Shown: positions 47,156-58,352 of the stretch, in pieces | Position numbering within the stretch: the stretch's first letter is position 1 | How the letters are laid out: each line of letters begins with the position of its first letter | NCBI RefSeq assembly: GCF_003344625.1 | Contig: NZ_QPKJ02000003.1 | Coordinates: forward strand, 62,001-126,000 | Length of the DNA stretch: 64,000 bases | Reading direction: 5' to 3' | DNA from: Solirubrobacter deserti | GTDB taxonomy: Bacteria; Actinomycetota; Thermoleophilia; Solirubrobacterales; Solirubrobacteraceae | Position numbers and translations under genes: made by a program | The notes under the pieces: generated by a model | Databases searched by the model: none | Told to the model about the DNA's origin: nothing | Seen by the model: the letters and a program-made list of their open reading frames with translations, nothing else

Positions 47156-48562
47156 GTGTCTTCTTCCTCCCCAACCTGGAACCCCCGCCGTGCCTCGGCC
47201 GCGACCAAGGCCGCGTCACGAGGCGGCCCGAGCTTCGATGCGAGCACTTGGGGCGCCCTGATCCTGCTGTGCGGGATCGTCTTCCTCGACGGGCTCGACG
47301 TCTCGATGGTCGGCGTCGCACTGCCCTCGATCCAGGCCGATCTCGGCCTCACCACGTCCGAGCTGCAGTGGATCGTCTCGGCCTACGTGCTCGGGCTCGG
47401 CGGCCTGCTGCTGCTCGGCGGCCGCGCGGCCGACCTGCTCGGCCGGCGCCGCGTGCTGTTCGGCGCGTTGGCGGTGTTCACGCTCGCCTCGCTCGTCGGC
47501 GGCCTCGTCGACGACCCGGCGCTGCTGATCGCCGCCCGTTTCATCAAGGGCGCCGCCGCGGCGTTCACGGTCCCTGCCGCGCTCAGCCTCATCACGACCA
47601 CCTTCACCGAGGGCCCGGCGCGCAACAAGGCGCTCGCGATCTTCAACGCGTTCGGCGCGAGCGGCTTCAGCTTCGGCCTCGTGTTCGGCGGCCTGCTGAC
47701 GAGCGCCGACTGGCGGCTGACGTTCCTGCTCCCCGTGCCGGTCGCCGCGATCCTGCTCGCGCTGATCCCGCGCTTTATCGCGAAGGACCGCCCGCACCTG
47801 GGCGCCAAGCGCCGCTACGACCTGCCCGGCGCCGTCCTGCTCACCGGCGGGATGCTCGTCCTTGTCCACGCGCTCGTGGAGGAGAACGTGGTCGAGGGCA
47901 TCGTCGCGCTCGCCCTTCTCGCCGCGTTCGTGGCGGTCGAGCGGCGCACCGCGCACCCGCTCGTGCGTCTCGGCATCCTGCGGTCGGGCTCGCTGGTGCG
48001 GGCGAACCTCGGCGCGATGGCGCTCTTCGGCGCCTACGTCGGGTTCCAGTTCGTCGCGACGCTCTACCTCCAGAACACGCTCGGCTGGAGCGTGCTGGAG
48101 ACGGCGCTGGCGTTCCTCCCGGGCGGTCTGCTGGTCGCCTTCGGCGCGCCGCGGATGGGCGCGATCATCAGCCGCTACGGCACGACGCGGCCCATTCTGG
48201 CGTCCACGCTGGCCTTCGCCGCGGGCTACGCGCTCTTCCTCCCGGTCGACGCGAACCCGTACGTGCTCACGTTCCTGCCCGTGATGCTGCTGATCGGCCT
48301 GGGCTTCACGCTCGGCTACGCGGCGCTCAACGTGCAGGCGACGGCCGGCGTCGCCGACCACGAGCAAGGACTCGCGGCCGGCCTGGTGCAGACGAGCTTC
48401 CAGATGGGCGGCGCGATCGTCCTGGCGGCCGTGACCGCGGTCGTGAGCTCGGGCTACCAGACCGCGATCGCGGTGATCGTCGGCGTCGCCGTGGTCAGCA
48501 TCGCGCTGGCTCTCATCGGCGTGGCGCGACCCCGGACGGACGAGGTGCTGGCCACCCAGTAA
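47156..48562 (+). CDS. MFS drug exporter, DHA2 (14-helix) type
   Basis: A 468-residue transporter. FLDGLDVSMVGVALPSIQADLG in TM1 and the LGGRAADLLGRRRVLFGAL loop are DHA2 hallmarks. The early part is a ~35-residue Ser/Ala-rich cytoplasmic tail. GTG 47156 lies 7 bases after TATGCT, fitting a leaderless transcript; ATG 47144 is the alternative. The MarR partner suggests export of a toxic small molecule. Confidence 0.9.
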   Translation: MSSSSPTWNPRRASAATKAASRGGPSFDASTWGALILLCGIVFLDGLDVSMVGVALPSIQADLGLTTSELQWIVSAYVLGLGGLLLLGGRAADLLGRRRVLFGALAVFTLASLVGGLVDDPALLIAARFIKGAAAAFTVPAALSLITTTFTEGPARNKALAIFNAFGASGFSFGLVFGGLLTSADWRLTFLLPVPVAAILLALIPRFIAKDRPHLGAKRRYDLPGAVLLTGGMLVLVHALVEENVVEGIVALALLAAFVAVERRTAHPLVRLGILRSGSLVRANLGAMALFGAYVGFQFVATLYLQNTLGWSVLETALAFLPGGLLVAFGAPRMGAIISRYGTTRPILASTLAFAAGYALFLPVDANPYVLTFLPVMLLIGLGFTLGYAALNVQATAGVADHEQGLAAGLVQTSFQMGGAIVLAAVTAVVSSGYQTAIAVIVGVAVVSIALALIGVARPRTDEVLATQ

Positions 48563-48571
48563 GGTCGCGGC

Positions 48572-49015
48572 CTACCGCTTGATGTGCTTGATGGGGATGA
48601 GCGAGGTGCCGGGCTGGCCCTCGTACCGCACGATCTCGGCCTTGACCGACTCTCGCTTCTTCTCCAGCCGCACGATCTCGTCCTGCAGCTGCTGGGCGCG
48701 ACCCTCCAGCACCTGCACCTTGCGCTGCATCCGGTTCAGCTGCTCCTCGAGCTCGAAGACCTTCTCGACGCCGGCGAGGTTCATCCCCCACTCGGTCGTC
48801 ATCTCCTGGATGCGGCGCAGGCGCTCGACGTCGGCCTGCGAGTACAGGCGCGTGCCCTTCGGCGAGCGCTTGGGCTCGATCAGGCCACGCGCCTCGTACA
48901 TGCGCAACGTCTGCGGGTGCATCTCGGCCAGCTCGGCGGCGACCGAGATCATGAACACGCCGCGGTCGTGATCCACCCGCGCCGTGATCCGTGTGGTGCG
49001 GCGGGAAGACGCCAT
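48572..49015 (-). CDS. hspR: Heat-shock repressor HspR (MerR family)
   Basis: A 147-residue MerR-type repressor. The helix-turn-helix MISVAAELAEMHPQTLRMYE and the wing PKRSPKGTRLYSQADVERL are typical. A C-terminal coiled coil (VQVLEGRAQQLQDEIVRLEK) follows. It should repress the dnaK operon and clpB together with DnaK. ATG 49015 overlaps the dnaJ stop by one base (TGATG). The conserved order dnaK-grpE-dnaJ-hspR supports the call. Confidence 0.96.
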   Translation of the reverse strand: MASSRRTTRITARVDHDRGVFMISVAAELAEMHPQTLRMYEARGLIEPKRSPKGTRLYSQADVERLRRIQEMTTEWGMNLAGVEKVFELEEQLNRMQRKVQVLEGRAQQLQDEIVRLEKKRESVKAEIVRYEGQPGTSLIPIKHIKR

Positions 49016-50133
49016 CAGCGCGCTCCCGCCGCCCTCAGGATCCGCTCGCGCGGGTTGCCGTTCATCACCTTCGAGAGCTGCTCGACGGCCGCCTGCTGCT
49101 CGGCGGTGAGCGAGGACGGCATGTCGATCACGAACCGGTAGTGCAGGTCGCCGTTGCCGGACTTGCCGAGGATCGGCGCACCCTCGCCGCGGAGCCGCTG
49201 GACCGTGCCGTGCTTGGTGCCCGGCGCGACGCGCAGCTTCTTGGTGCCGTGCAGCGTCGGGACCTCGACCTCGGCGCCGCCGAGCGCCTCGACGACCGTG
49301 ATCGGCACCTCGACCTCGAGGTTGTCGCCCTTGGCCTTGAAGACTTCGGACTCGGTGACGTGGGTCACCACGTACAGGTCGCCCGGCGGCCCGCCGCGTA
49401 GCCCCGCCTCGCCCTTGCCGGCGAGCCGGATCCGCGAGCCCTCGCGCACGCCCTTGGGGATGTTGACCCGGTAGCGCTTCATCTCGCGCAGCCGGCCCTC
49501 GCCCCCGCAGGTCCCGCACGGGTCCTCGATGACCGTGCCCGTGCCGTTGCAGCGCGAGCACGGGCGGGTGATGGAGAACACGCCCTGGCCCTGGGCCTCG
49601 ACGCCCCGGCCGCTGCAGACCGGGCAGACCTTGGGCGAGGTGCCCGGCCGCGCGCCCGACCCGCGGCACGTGGTGCACGGCGCGTGGGTGGCGACCGAGA
49701 CGGGCACCTGGGCACCCGTCAGCGCCTGCTCGAACGACAGCGTGACCGCCGTCTCGAGGTCCTTGCCACGCTCCGTCGCCGGCTTGGTGCGCGTGGCGCG
49801 CCCGCCGCCGGTGTTGAAGATCCCGCTCAGGATGTCCGAGAACGAGCCGAAGTCGGCGCTCGACGCGCCGCCGGCCGTGCCGGACGTCCCGCCCCCGAAC
49901 GGCGAGGTGCCGCCGAAGACCGAGCCGCCGCGGTCGTACTTCTTGCGCTTGTCGGGGTCGCCGAGGACGTCGTAGGCCTCGGAGATCGCCTTGAAGCGCT
50001 CCTCGGCCCCCGCGTCCTTGTTCGTGTCCGGGTGGTACTGCCGCGCGAGCTTGCGGTACGCCTTCTTGATGTCCTCCTGGGACGCCTTCTTGTCGACCCC
50101 GAGGGTCTTGTAGTGGTCGGTACCGCGCGCCAT
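49015..50133 (-). CDS. dnaJ: Chaperone DnaJ
   Basis: A 372-residue co-chaperone that stimulates DnaK. J-domain with HPD ([10 protein letters not shown]), a Gly/Phe-rich linker (~75-120), four CxxCxGxG zinc modules ([32 protein letters not shown]) and the two C-terminal beta domains are complete. It starts 2 bases after the grpE stop. Confidence 0.97.
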   Translation of the reverse strand: MARGTDHYKTLGVDKKASQEDIKKAYRKLARQYHPDTNKDAGAEERFKAISEAYDVLGDPDKRKKYDRGGSVFGGTSPFGGGTSGTAGGASSADFGSFSDILSGIFNTGGGRATRTKPATERGKDLETAVTLSFEQALTGAQVPVSVATHAPCTTCRGSGARPGTSPKVCPVCSGRGVEAQGQGVFSITRPCSRCNGTGTVIEDPCGTCGGEGRLREMKRYRVNIPKGVREGSRIRLAGKGEAGLRGGPPGDLYVVTHVTESEVFKAKGDNLEVEVPITVVEALGGAEVEVPTLHGTKKLRVAPGTKHGTVQRLRGEGAPILGKSGNGDLHYRFVIDMPSSLTAEQQAAVEQLSKVMNGNPRERILRAAGAR

Positions 50134-50135
50134 CG

Positions 50136-50719
50136 CTACTGAGCCACCACCACGCGAGCGGGGCGCAGCACCGCGCCGTTGATCCGGTAGCCGGACTGGT
50201 AGACCTCGGCGACGGTGCCGGACTCGACACCCTCGATCGGGGCCTGGGCCATCGCCTCGTGCTCGTTGGGATCGAACGGCTCGCCCTTGGGCGAGAACGC
50301 CTGGATCCCCACGCGCGCGAGGGCGGCCTGCAGCTCGCCCGCGACCATCGCGAAGCCCTTCACCACGTCCTCGTGCCCCTCGGCCGCCTTGAGCGCGAGC
50401 TCGAGGTGGTCGAGCGCCGGCAGCAGCTCCTTGGCCAGCTTCGCCATCCCGCGGTCGGCGGCCGCCGCGTTCTCACGCGCCATCCGCTTGCGGTAGTTGT
50501 CGAAGTCGGCCTGGGCGCGCTGCGCCAGCCCGAGGTACTTGTCACGCTCGGCCGTGAGCGCGTCGAGCTCGGGCGCGATCGGAGCCTCAGACGCGGGCGG
50601 CGCCTCCGCATCCGCGAAGGACGTCTCGCCCGCGCCGGACGCCGCAGCGTCGGGCGGCGCCGCCGCGGAGAACTCCTCGGGAGCCTCCGCGGCTTCGACG
50701 TTGACGTTCTCGTCCGTCA

Positions 50720-50720
<1 letters not shown>
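50136..50720 (-). CDS. grpE: Nucleotide exchange factor GrpE
   Basis: A 194-residue DnaK exchange factor. An acidic, disordered N-terminus (~1-60) precedes the long helix ([20 protein letters not shown]) and the beta-wing ([25 protein letters not shown]). ATG 50720 overlaps the dnaK stop by one base (TAATG). Confidence 0.97.
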
Positions 50721-52648
<1,928 letters not shown>

Positions 52649-52670
52649 GTGGCTATTGCTCCTCGTCCGA

Positions 52671-52695
52671 AATCTCAGTCTGCTTGACGCAGATT
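52671..52695. promoter_or_regulatory. HspR-type operator of the dnaK operon, inside nth
   Basis: AATCTCAGTC-TGCTT-GACGCAGATT: 10-bp arms with two mismatches and the same 5-base centre as the clpB site. Most of it encodes the last residues of nth (NLRQAD) and its stop codon, so coding and operator functions share the bases. Confidence 0.75.
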
Positions 52696-53343
52696 GTAGC
52701 CGGTCGGACAGAGCCGCAACAGCGCGCAGTCCTCACATTTAGGGCGCCTTGAATGACACGTCCGGCGCCCGTGCCGGAGCAGGTTCACGTGGAACTCGAG
52801 CTCCTGCCCGCGCGGGGTGAGCGCGAGCATCGCGTCGTGCAGCTCCTCGAACGGGGCCTTCTCCCGGAACAGCCCCAGGCGGGTCCCCACCCGCGAGACG
52901 TGGGTGTCCACCGGGATGTCGCGCTTGCCGTAGGCGAACAGCAGCACGCAGGCCGCGGTCTTGCGGCCCACTCCGGGCAGGCCGACCAGGAGCTCGCGCC
53001 CCTCGTCCACGCTCATGCGCGCGAGGGCGGCGTCGAAGGTGTCGACGTCGATCGCCCGCAGGATGTCCTGGATGCGGGCCGACTTGACCTTCGAGATCCC
53101 GCCGGGCCGGATCGCGAGCTCCACCTCCGCGTTCGGCGCGTCGCGAACGGCCGCCCAGCTCTCGAAGCGCTCGCGCAGGGCGAGGTAGGCGACGTCGCGG
53201 TTGCGATCGTTGGTCGACTGCGACAGGACGGTGAGGATCAGCTCGTCCAGGCCCTGCCCGTGCGGCGGGGCGAACGGCCGACCGTAGACGAGGCGGAGGC
53301 GGTCGCGGATCCGGCGGACGCGCGCGCGGTTGAGCTCAGGCAC
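52675..53343 (-). CDS. nth: Endonuclease III (DNA glycosylase/AP lyase)
   Basis: A 222-residue base-excision repair enzyme. The helix-hairpin-helix [16 protein letters not shown] carries the catalytic Lys, and [14 protein letters not shown] carries the catalytic Asp. Four Cys in [17 protein letters not shown] bind a [4Fe-4S] cluster. GTG 53343 was chosen because TACGGT (53351-53356) precedes it by exactly 7 bases on the minus strand; TTG 53370 and GTG 53352 are longer options. Confidence 0.95.
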   Translation of the reverse strand: MPELNRARVRRIRDRLRLVYGRPFAPPHGQGLDELILTVLSQSTNDRNRDVAYLALRERFESWAAVRDAPNAEVELAIRPGGISKVKSARIQDILRAIDVDTFDAALARMSVDEGRELLVGLPGVGRKTAACVLLFAYGKRDIPVDTHVSRVGTRLGLFREKAPFEELHDAMLALTPRGQELEFHVNLLRHGRRTCHSRRPKCEDCALLRLCPTGYNLRQAD

Positions 53344-53379
53344 GACGGCCACCGTATCGGCGCGATCCAATACCCCGGT

Positions 53380-53409
53380 TTGGCGATTTTCAGCACCGTC
53401 ATGTATTGT
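53380..53409 (+). promoter_or_regulatory. Promoter of the CAP-domain gene
   Basis: TTGGCG (53380-53385) and TATTGT (53404-53409) with an 18-base spacer. A ~165-base leader follows before ATG 53574. The 53344-53573 interval is less GC-rich than its surroundings; nothing else is seen in it. Confidence 0.5.
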
Positions 53410-53573
53410 TTCTGACGGATCGCGCGGTCCACGGGCTGCGAGATCCGTGTGCGACCTTTAGGTTGCGGGCCGCGCGGACGGATTTCGCGCTGGTCGAAGT
53501 ACGGCGACGGACTGCGCCGAATTTGGTCAACACCCCGGTGGCCTTGGTCGGGCCTCCGGTCCCAGGGGGATTC

Positions 53574-54041
53574 ATGTCCGTCACGTCCGTGCGGCGAGCG
53601 CTGCTCGTCGTGTGTCTCATCGTCTGCGTCTCAGCGCCCGGTGCGGTGGCGCGCGCGTCGGCGCGCACCGACTCGCTCGAGGCCGGGATCGTCCGTGCCA
53701 TGAACCAGTTCCGCGCCCAGCACGGCCTGCCGCAGCTCCGTCAGCAGCTCGGGTTCGCCCGCGCCGCCGACGTGCACTCCGCCAGGATGCTGCGGGAGAA
53801 CCGGCTGGCGCACGGCGCCTACGGCAAGCGCGTGCGCCGCTACGTGCGCCGCGTGGCGCGCGTGGGCGAGAACCTCGCGTGGATGAACCGCTGCGACCCG
53901 CACAAGGTCGTGCGCATGTGGGCGCGCTCGTCGTCGCACCGCCACGTGATGCTCTCGCGGTCGTTCCGCCGTGTCGGCGTGGCCCGCCGGGCGACGTCGC
54001 GTGCCTGCTTCGTCACCGCTGACTTCGGCACCGCCCGCTAG
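53574..54041 (+). CDS. Secreted CAP/SCP-domain protein (YkwD-like)
   Basis: A 155-residue exported protein. The signal peptide is followed by a CAP domain: MNQFRAQHGLPQLRQQLGFA, HSARMLRENRLAHGAYG, GENLAWMN and SSSHRHVMLSRSFRRVGVA. His and Glu of the CAP cavity are present. Role unknown, probably cell-surface. ATG 53574 has an AGGGGGA site; the longer reading from 53406 lacks a signal and is rejected. Confidence 0.9.
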   Translation: MSVTSVRRALLVVCLIVCVSAPGAVARASARTDSLEAGIVRAMNQFRAQHGLPQLRQQLGFARAADVHSARMLRENRLAHGAYGKRVRRYVRRVARVGENLAWMNRCDPHKVVRMWARSSSHRHVMLSRSFRRVGVARRATSRACFVTADFGTAR

Positions 54042-54073
54042 CGCCTCGGCGCCCGATACGCTGTCTGCCGCAC

Positions 54074-55630
54074 ATGCGGCGGGCGTTCGAGCATCCCCTC
54101 GCGCCGGCGCTCGGATGCGCGCTGGCCTGCTTGGCGTACCTGATCGCGCAGCCGGCGACGGCGGACATGGCCGCGCACTCCTACCGCGCGTGGCTGTTCG
54201 AGCAGCAGGGGCTGACGGTCTGGAACGCCCAGTGGTACGGCGGCCACCACGTCCTCGGCTACTCGCTGCTGTTCGCGCCGTTCGCGATGGTGCTCGGCCC
54301 GGCGCTCGTCGGTGTCGCCGCCGCGATCGCGGCCACGCTGCTGTTCCCGCCGCTCGCCCGCGCCGCTGCGCCCTCGGACACCGCGGCCGCGATCGCGTCC
54401 TGGCTGTTCACCGCGGGCGTGCTGTCGAACGTCGCGATCGGGCGGATGCCGTTCCTGCTCGGGATCGCGTTCGGCGTGGCGGCCTGGACGGTCACACGCG
54501 GCGGGCGCCGCGCGCTCGGCGGCGGGCTCGCCCTGTGCACCATGCTCGCCAGCCCCGTCGCGGGCGTGTTCCTGATGCTCGGCGCGGCCGCGAAGCTGCT
54601 CGCCGACGGCCGGCCCGCGCTGCGCACCGCGGCGTGGGTGTTCGCCCCGGCCCTGGCCGGCGGGATCGCGCTGTGGGCGCTGTTCCCCGAGGGCGGCAAC
54701 GACCGCTTCACCGCCACCGCCTTCTGGCCCATGCTCGCGATCAGCGCCGCGGGCGTCGCGCTGCTCACGCCGGGCCGGCGGACCATCTGGGCCGGCGGCC
54801 TGCTGTACCTGGGCGTGCTGATCGGCGCGTTCGTGGTCCCGACGCCGTTCGGCCAGAACGCGCTGCGGCTCGGCGTGCTGGCGGGGCCGTCCGTGCTCGC
54901 GCTCGCACACCGGCGGAAGGTCCCGCTTGTCGCGGTGGCCACCGTCGGCGTCGCGCTGCTGTACCTGCAGTGGCTGCCCGCCGTGCGGGCCGTGGCGGAG
55001 GCGCACGGGGACCCGTCGACCCGGCTCGCGTTCCAGGCCGAGGCGCGCGACTTCCTCGAGAAGCGGGCGCAGCCCGGCGAACGCGTCGAGGTCCCGCTGA
55101 CCATGAACCATTGGGAAGCGGCCGACCTGGCGAAGGTCGTCCCGCTCGCACGCGGGTGGGAGCGCCAGCTGGACGCTAAGGCCAACCCGATCTTCTACGA
55201 CGACGAGCGACTCACGCCGGCGCGCTACCACGACTGGCTGCGCGAGAACGCGGTCCGCTTCGTCGCGCTCCCGACCGCGCCGCTGGACTACTCCGCGCAC
55301 GCCGAGGCGCTGCTGCTCGAGGACGGGCTGGACTACCTCGAGCTCGTCTACGAGTCCCCGCGCTGGCGCATCTGGGAGCTGCGGGACCCGGTCCCGCCCG
55401 CGTCCAACGGCGCGTCCATGCTTGCGGCCGGCCCGAACTGGTTCATGGTCAACGCCTCCAAGCCGACGGTCGTCAAGTACCGCTACACGCCGTACTGGAC
55501 GACGACGAACGCGTGCGTGAGCCGCGCGCCCGGCGGCTGGACGCGCGTGGAGCCGGAGGAATCCGGCGTGCTGATCGTGCAGGCGCGCTTCGGCATCGAC
55601 CGCAGCCGGCGCGCCAAGACCTGTCATTAG
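54074..55630 (+). CDS. Multi-pass membrane protein, GT-C glycosyltransferase-like
   Basis: A 518-residue protein with about ten helices in its first ~320 residues and a soluble C-terminal part. DMAAHSYRAWLFEQQGL in the first loop has the acidic-residue layout of GT-C transferases using lipid-phosphate sugars. Family assignment is tentative. ATG 54074 lies 11 bases after a TACGCT box. It precedes the PAP2-PIPS-ino1 genes on the same strand and may modify inositol lipids. Confidence 0.7.
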   Translation: MRRAFEHPLAPALGCALACLAYLIAQPATADMAAHSYRAWLFEQQGLTVWNAQWYGGHHVLGYSLLFAPFAMVLGPALVGVAAAIAATLLFPPLARAAAPSDTAAAIASWLFTAGVLSNVAIGRMPFLLGIAFGVAAWTVTRGGRRALGGGLALCTMLASPVAGVFLMLGAAAKLLADGRPALRTAAWVFAPALAGGIALWALFPEGGNDRFTATAFWPMLAISAAGVALLTPGRRTIWAGGLLYLGVLIGAFVVPTPFGQNALRLGVLAGPSVLALAHRRKVPLVAVATVGVALLYLQWLPAVRAVAEAHGDPSTRLAFQAEARDFLEKRAQPGERVEVPLTMNHWEAADLAKVVPLARGWERQLDAKANPIFYDDERLTPARYHDWLRENAVRFVALPTAPLDYSAHAEALLLEDGLDYLELVYESPRWRIWELRDPVPPASNGASMLAAGPNWFMVNASKPTVVKYRYTPYWTTTNACVSRAPGGWTRVEPEESGVLIVQARFGIDRSRRAKTCH

Positions 55631-55685
55631 CCGTTGTTGAGGCCGAGGAGGCCGAGGCGCCGCCCCCTTTAGTCTTGGGCGGACG

Positions 55686-56453
55686 TTGCTGTCCCGAGTG
55701 CTCCCCCGCGGCCCCCGCGACCTGCTGTGGCAGGTTCTCCTGTTCTGCGGCGCGTACTGGCTCTACCGGCTCGTGCGCGGGCAGGTCTGGGACCAGTCCG
55801 CGGCGGCGTTCGCCAACGCGCGCGACATCGTCGACCTCCAGCAGGCGCTGCACGTCTTCGCCGAGCCCGAGATCCAGCGCTGGGCGATCCAGACGGGCTG
55901 GGTCGACGACCTGGGCTCCTGGATGTACCTGAACACCCACTTCGGCGTGACCACGGTCACGCTCGCGTTCATCTACCTGTTCCGCAACGAGCACTTCTAC
56001 TGGGTGCGAAACATGTTCATGGTCGCGATGGGGCTCGCGCTCGTCGGGTACGTCGCGTACCCGACCGCGCCGCCGCGGCTGATGCCCGAGCTCGGCTTCA
56101 CGGACTCGGTCATGCAGTTCACGGGCGTGGCGCCGACGTCGGACGTCAACGCGCTCTACAACCCGTACGCCGCCGTGCCCTCGATGCACGTCGGCTTCGC
56201 CCTGATGCTGGCGATCTCCGTGATCCGGATGACGCGCCACACCTGGGTGAAGGTGGTGTGGGCGACCTATCCGCTCGTCGTCAGCCTGGTCGTGGTCGTC
56301 ACCGCCAACCACTGGATCTTCGACGCCGTCACCGGCGCCGCAGTGGCGGTCGTCTCCGCGTTGGCCGCGCAGGTGCTGTTCGCGCGCGTCTGGCCCGCTC
56401 ACTGGGCGTTCCGCTCGGAGCCGGGCCTGGCCGCTCCGGCGCGCGCCGGGTAG
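55686..56453 (+). CDS. PAP2-superfamily membrane protein (Aur1/inositol-phosphotransferase-like)
   Basis: A 255-residue protein with about six helices. PAP2 motifs: YPTAPPRLMP, AVPSMHVGFALM with the first His, and TANHWIFDAVTG with the second His. This form resembles the Aur1-like group. With PIP synthase next door, it could dephosphorylate phosphatidylinositol phosphate or transfer inositol phosphate; inference. TTG 55686 lies 10 bases after TAGTCT (55670-55675); GTG 55698 is an alternative. Confidence 0.85.
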   Translation: MLSRVLPRGPRDLLWQVLLFCGAYWLYRLVRGQVWDQSAAAFANARDIVDLQQALHVFAEPEIQRWAIQTGWVDDLGSWMYLNTHFGVTTVTLAFIYLFRNEHFYWVRNMFMVAMGLALVGYVAYPTAPPRLMPELGFTDSVMQFTGVAPTSDVNALYNPYAAVPSMHVGFALMLAISVIRMTRHTWVKVVWATYPLVVSLVVVVTANHWIFDAVTGAAVAVVSALAAQVLFARVWPAHWAFRSEPGLAAPARAG

Positions 56454-56466
56454 GCTGCGCGGCCGA

Positions 56467-57072
56467 ATGGCCACACGCGACTACCAGACGGTCATGCGCA
56501 ACCGTCTCATCGAATCACGGCTCACGCCGAACGCGATCTCCCTGACCGGGTTCGTGCTCTGCGTCGTGTCCGCCGTGCTGATCCTGCAGGGCTGGTGGAT
56601 CGCGGGCGGGATCGCGTTCATCGTCGGTTCGGTCTGCGACACCCTCGACGGCCGCTACTCGCGCATGTCGGGCAAGGGCACGCCGTTCGGCGCGTTCCTG
56701 GACTCGACGCTGGACCGGCTGGAGGAGGGCATCGTGCTCGCGGCCGTCGGCGTGATGTTCGTGCGCGACGAGGACCTGACGTTCATTTTCAACGCGGAGG
56801 TCGCCGTCGGCGTGACGGTCCTGGCCGTGCTCGCGTCGCTGATGGTGTCCTACACGCGAGCCCGCGCCGAGGCGCTGGGCGTCGAGTGCAAGGTCGGCAT
56901 CGCGGATCGCGCCGTGCGCGTCGTGGTGCTGTCCGCGGGCCTCGTGTTCGGGTTCGTCCAGGCGATCGAACCCGCCGTATACGTCCTGGCCGCGATGGCG
57001 ATCATCACGGTGTTCCAGCGCATCTTCCACGTGCGCTCCGAGCTGACGAAGCCTGTAACCGATACGGTCTAA
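56467..57072 (+). CDS. CDP-alcohol phosphatidyltransferase, probable phosphatidylinositol phosphate synthase
   Basis: A 201-residue membrane enzyme. The catalytic signature reads [19 protein letters not shown] followed by AFLDSTLDR, with all four Asp in place and Ser for the usual Ala before Arg. It should join CDP-diacylglycerol with an alcohol; the neighbouring Ino1 makes inositol 1-phosphate the likely acceptor. ATG 56467 is 10 bases after TAGGCT. Confidence 0.88.
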   Translation: MATRDYQTVMRNRLIESRLTPNAISLTGFVLCVVSAVLILQGWWIAGGIAFIVGSVCDTLDGRYSRMSGKGTPFGAFLDSTLDRLEEGIVLAAVGVMFVRDEDLTFIFNAEVAVGVTVLAVLASLMVSYTRARAEALGVECKVGIADRAVRVVVLSAGLVFGFVQAIEPAVYVLAAMAIITVFQRIFHVRSELTKPVTDTV

Positions 57073-57122
57073 GTGGGTTTATTGACCGACGGTCATCAAC
57101 ACTTGGAAGGGATTTGAGGCAC

Positions 57123-58313
57123 TTGACGGCGTCAACGAACGGCAACGGCCGCTACCAGAACGACAAGGTCCGCGTCGCCATCATCGGCGTCGGCAACTGC
57201 GCGAACGCGTTCGTGCAGGGCGTGCACTACTACAAGAACGCTGATCCGGAGACGCGCGTCCCGGGTCTCATGCACGTCGACCTCGGCGGCTACCACGTCG
57301 GCGACATCGAGTTCTCCGCGGCCTTCGACATCGACGCGGACAAGGTCGGCAAGGACCTCTCCGAGGCGATCTGGGCCGGTCAGAACAACACGATCAAGTT
57401 CTACAACGAGGACATCCCGAACCTCGGCGTGCCGGTTCAGCGCGGCATGACGCACGACGGCCTGGGCAAGTACCTCTCGCAGAAGATCACGAAGGCGCCG
57501 GGCTCCACGGTCGACATCGTCGAGGTGCTGAGGGAGACCAAGACCGACGTCGTCGTCTCCTATCTGCCGGTCGGCTCCGAGCAGGCGACCAAGTGGTACG
57601 TCGAGCAGATCCTCGAGGCCGGCTGCGCGATGGTCAACTGCATCCCGGTCTTCATCGCCCGCGAGCAGTACTGGGACAACCGCTTCAAGAAGGCCGGCCT
57701 GCCGATCGTCGGCGACGACATCAAGTCCCAGGTCGGCGCGACGATCGTCCACCGCCAGCTGGCTCGCCTGTTCGGCGACCGCGGCGTCGAGCTGCAGCGC
57801 ACGTCGCAGCTCAACGTCGGCGGCAACATGGACTTCTACAACATGCTCGAGCGCGAGCGCCTGGAATCCAAGAAGATCTCCAAGACGAACGCCGTCACCT
57901 CGATCGTCGACCACGAGATGCCCGAGCACGACGTGCACGTCGGCCCCTCGGACTACGTGCCGTGGCTCACGGACCGCAAGTGGGCGCACATCCGCCTCGA
58001 GGGCGCGGCCTTCGGCGACGTCCCGCTGACCGCCGAGCTCAAGCTCGAGGTGTGGGACTCCCCGAACTCGGCCGGCATCGTCATCGACGCCGCCCGCTGC
58101 TGCAAGCTCGCCATGAACAACGGCGTCTCCGGCCAGCTCGACGGCCCGTCGTCGTACCTGATGAAGTCGCCGCAGAACCAGCGCCCGGACGACCAGGCGC
58201 GCCAGGCGACCGAGGAGTTCATCGCCCGCTACTCGCGCGCCGAGAAGGTCTCGCGCGCCGCGCGCGAGAAGAAGGCCGCGACGACCGAGAAGGTCCAAGC
58301 GCCCGCCGAGTAG
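57123..58313 (+). CDS. ino1: 1L-myo-inositol-1-phosphate synthase
   Basis: A ~396-residue NAD enzyme that turns glucose 6-phosphate into inositol 1-phosphate. [53 protein letters not shown] and [12 protein letters not shown] are family motifs. A Lys/Ala-rich tail of ~30 residues is added. TTG 57123 is the only sensible start (AAGGGA site about 10 bases upstream). The leader has a palindrome GACCGACGGTC at 57084-57094. It supplies the adjacent PIP synthase. Confidence 0.93.
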   Translation: MTASTNGNGRYQNDKVRVAIIGVGNCANAFVQGVHYYKNADPETRVPGLMHVDLGGYHVGDIEFSAAFDIDADKVGKDLSEAIWAGQNNTIKFYNEDIPNLGVPVQRGMTHDGLGKYLSQKITKAPGSTVDIVEVLRETKTDVVVSYLPVGSEQATKWYVEQILEAGCAMVNCIPVFIAREQYWDNRFKKAGLPIVGDDIKSQVGATIVHRQLARLFGDRGVELQRTSQLNVGGNMDFYNMLERERLESKKISKTNAVTSIVDHEMPEHDVHVGPSDYVPWLTDRKWAHIRLEGAAFGDVPLTAELKLEVWDSPNSAGIVIDAARCCKLAMNNGVSGQLDGPSSYLMKSPQNQRPDDQARQATEEFIARYSRAEKVSRAAREKKAATTEKVQAPAE

Positions 58314-58320
58314 GCCCACC

Positions 58321-58349
58321 GCGGGCACGCAGGCGTCCTGCGTGCCCGC
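58321..58349. terminator. Bidirectional terminator between ino1 and the GGDEF/EAL gene
   Basis: GCGGGCACGCAGG-CGT-CCTGCGTGCCCGC: perfect 13-bp stem with a 3-base loop, between two convergent stop codons. Very stable; no U-run. Confidence 0.8.
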
Positions 58350-58352
58350 GTC

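Noticed and set aside
53406..53573. N-terminal extension of the CAP-domain protein
   Set aside because: The extension would hide the signal peptide, and its first codons coincide with the promoter -10 region. ATG 53574 has a strong ribosome site.
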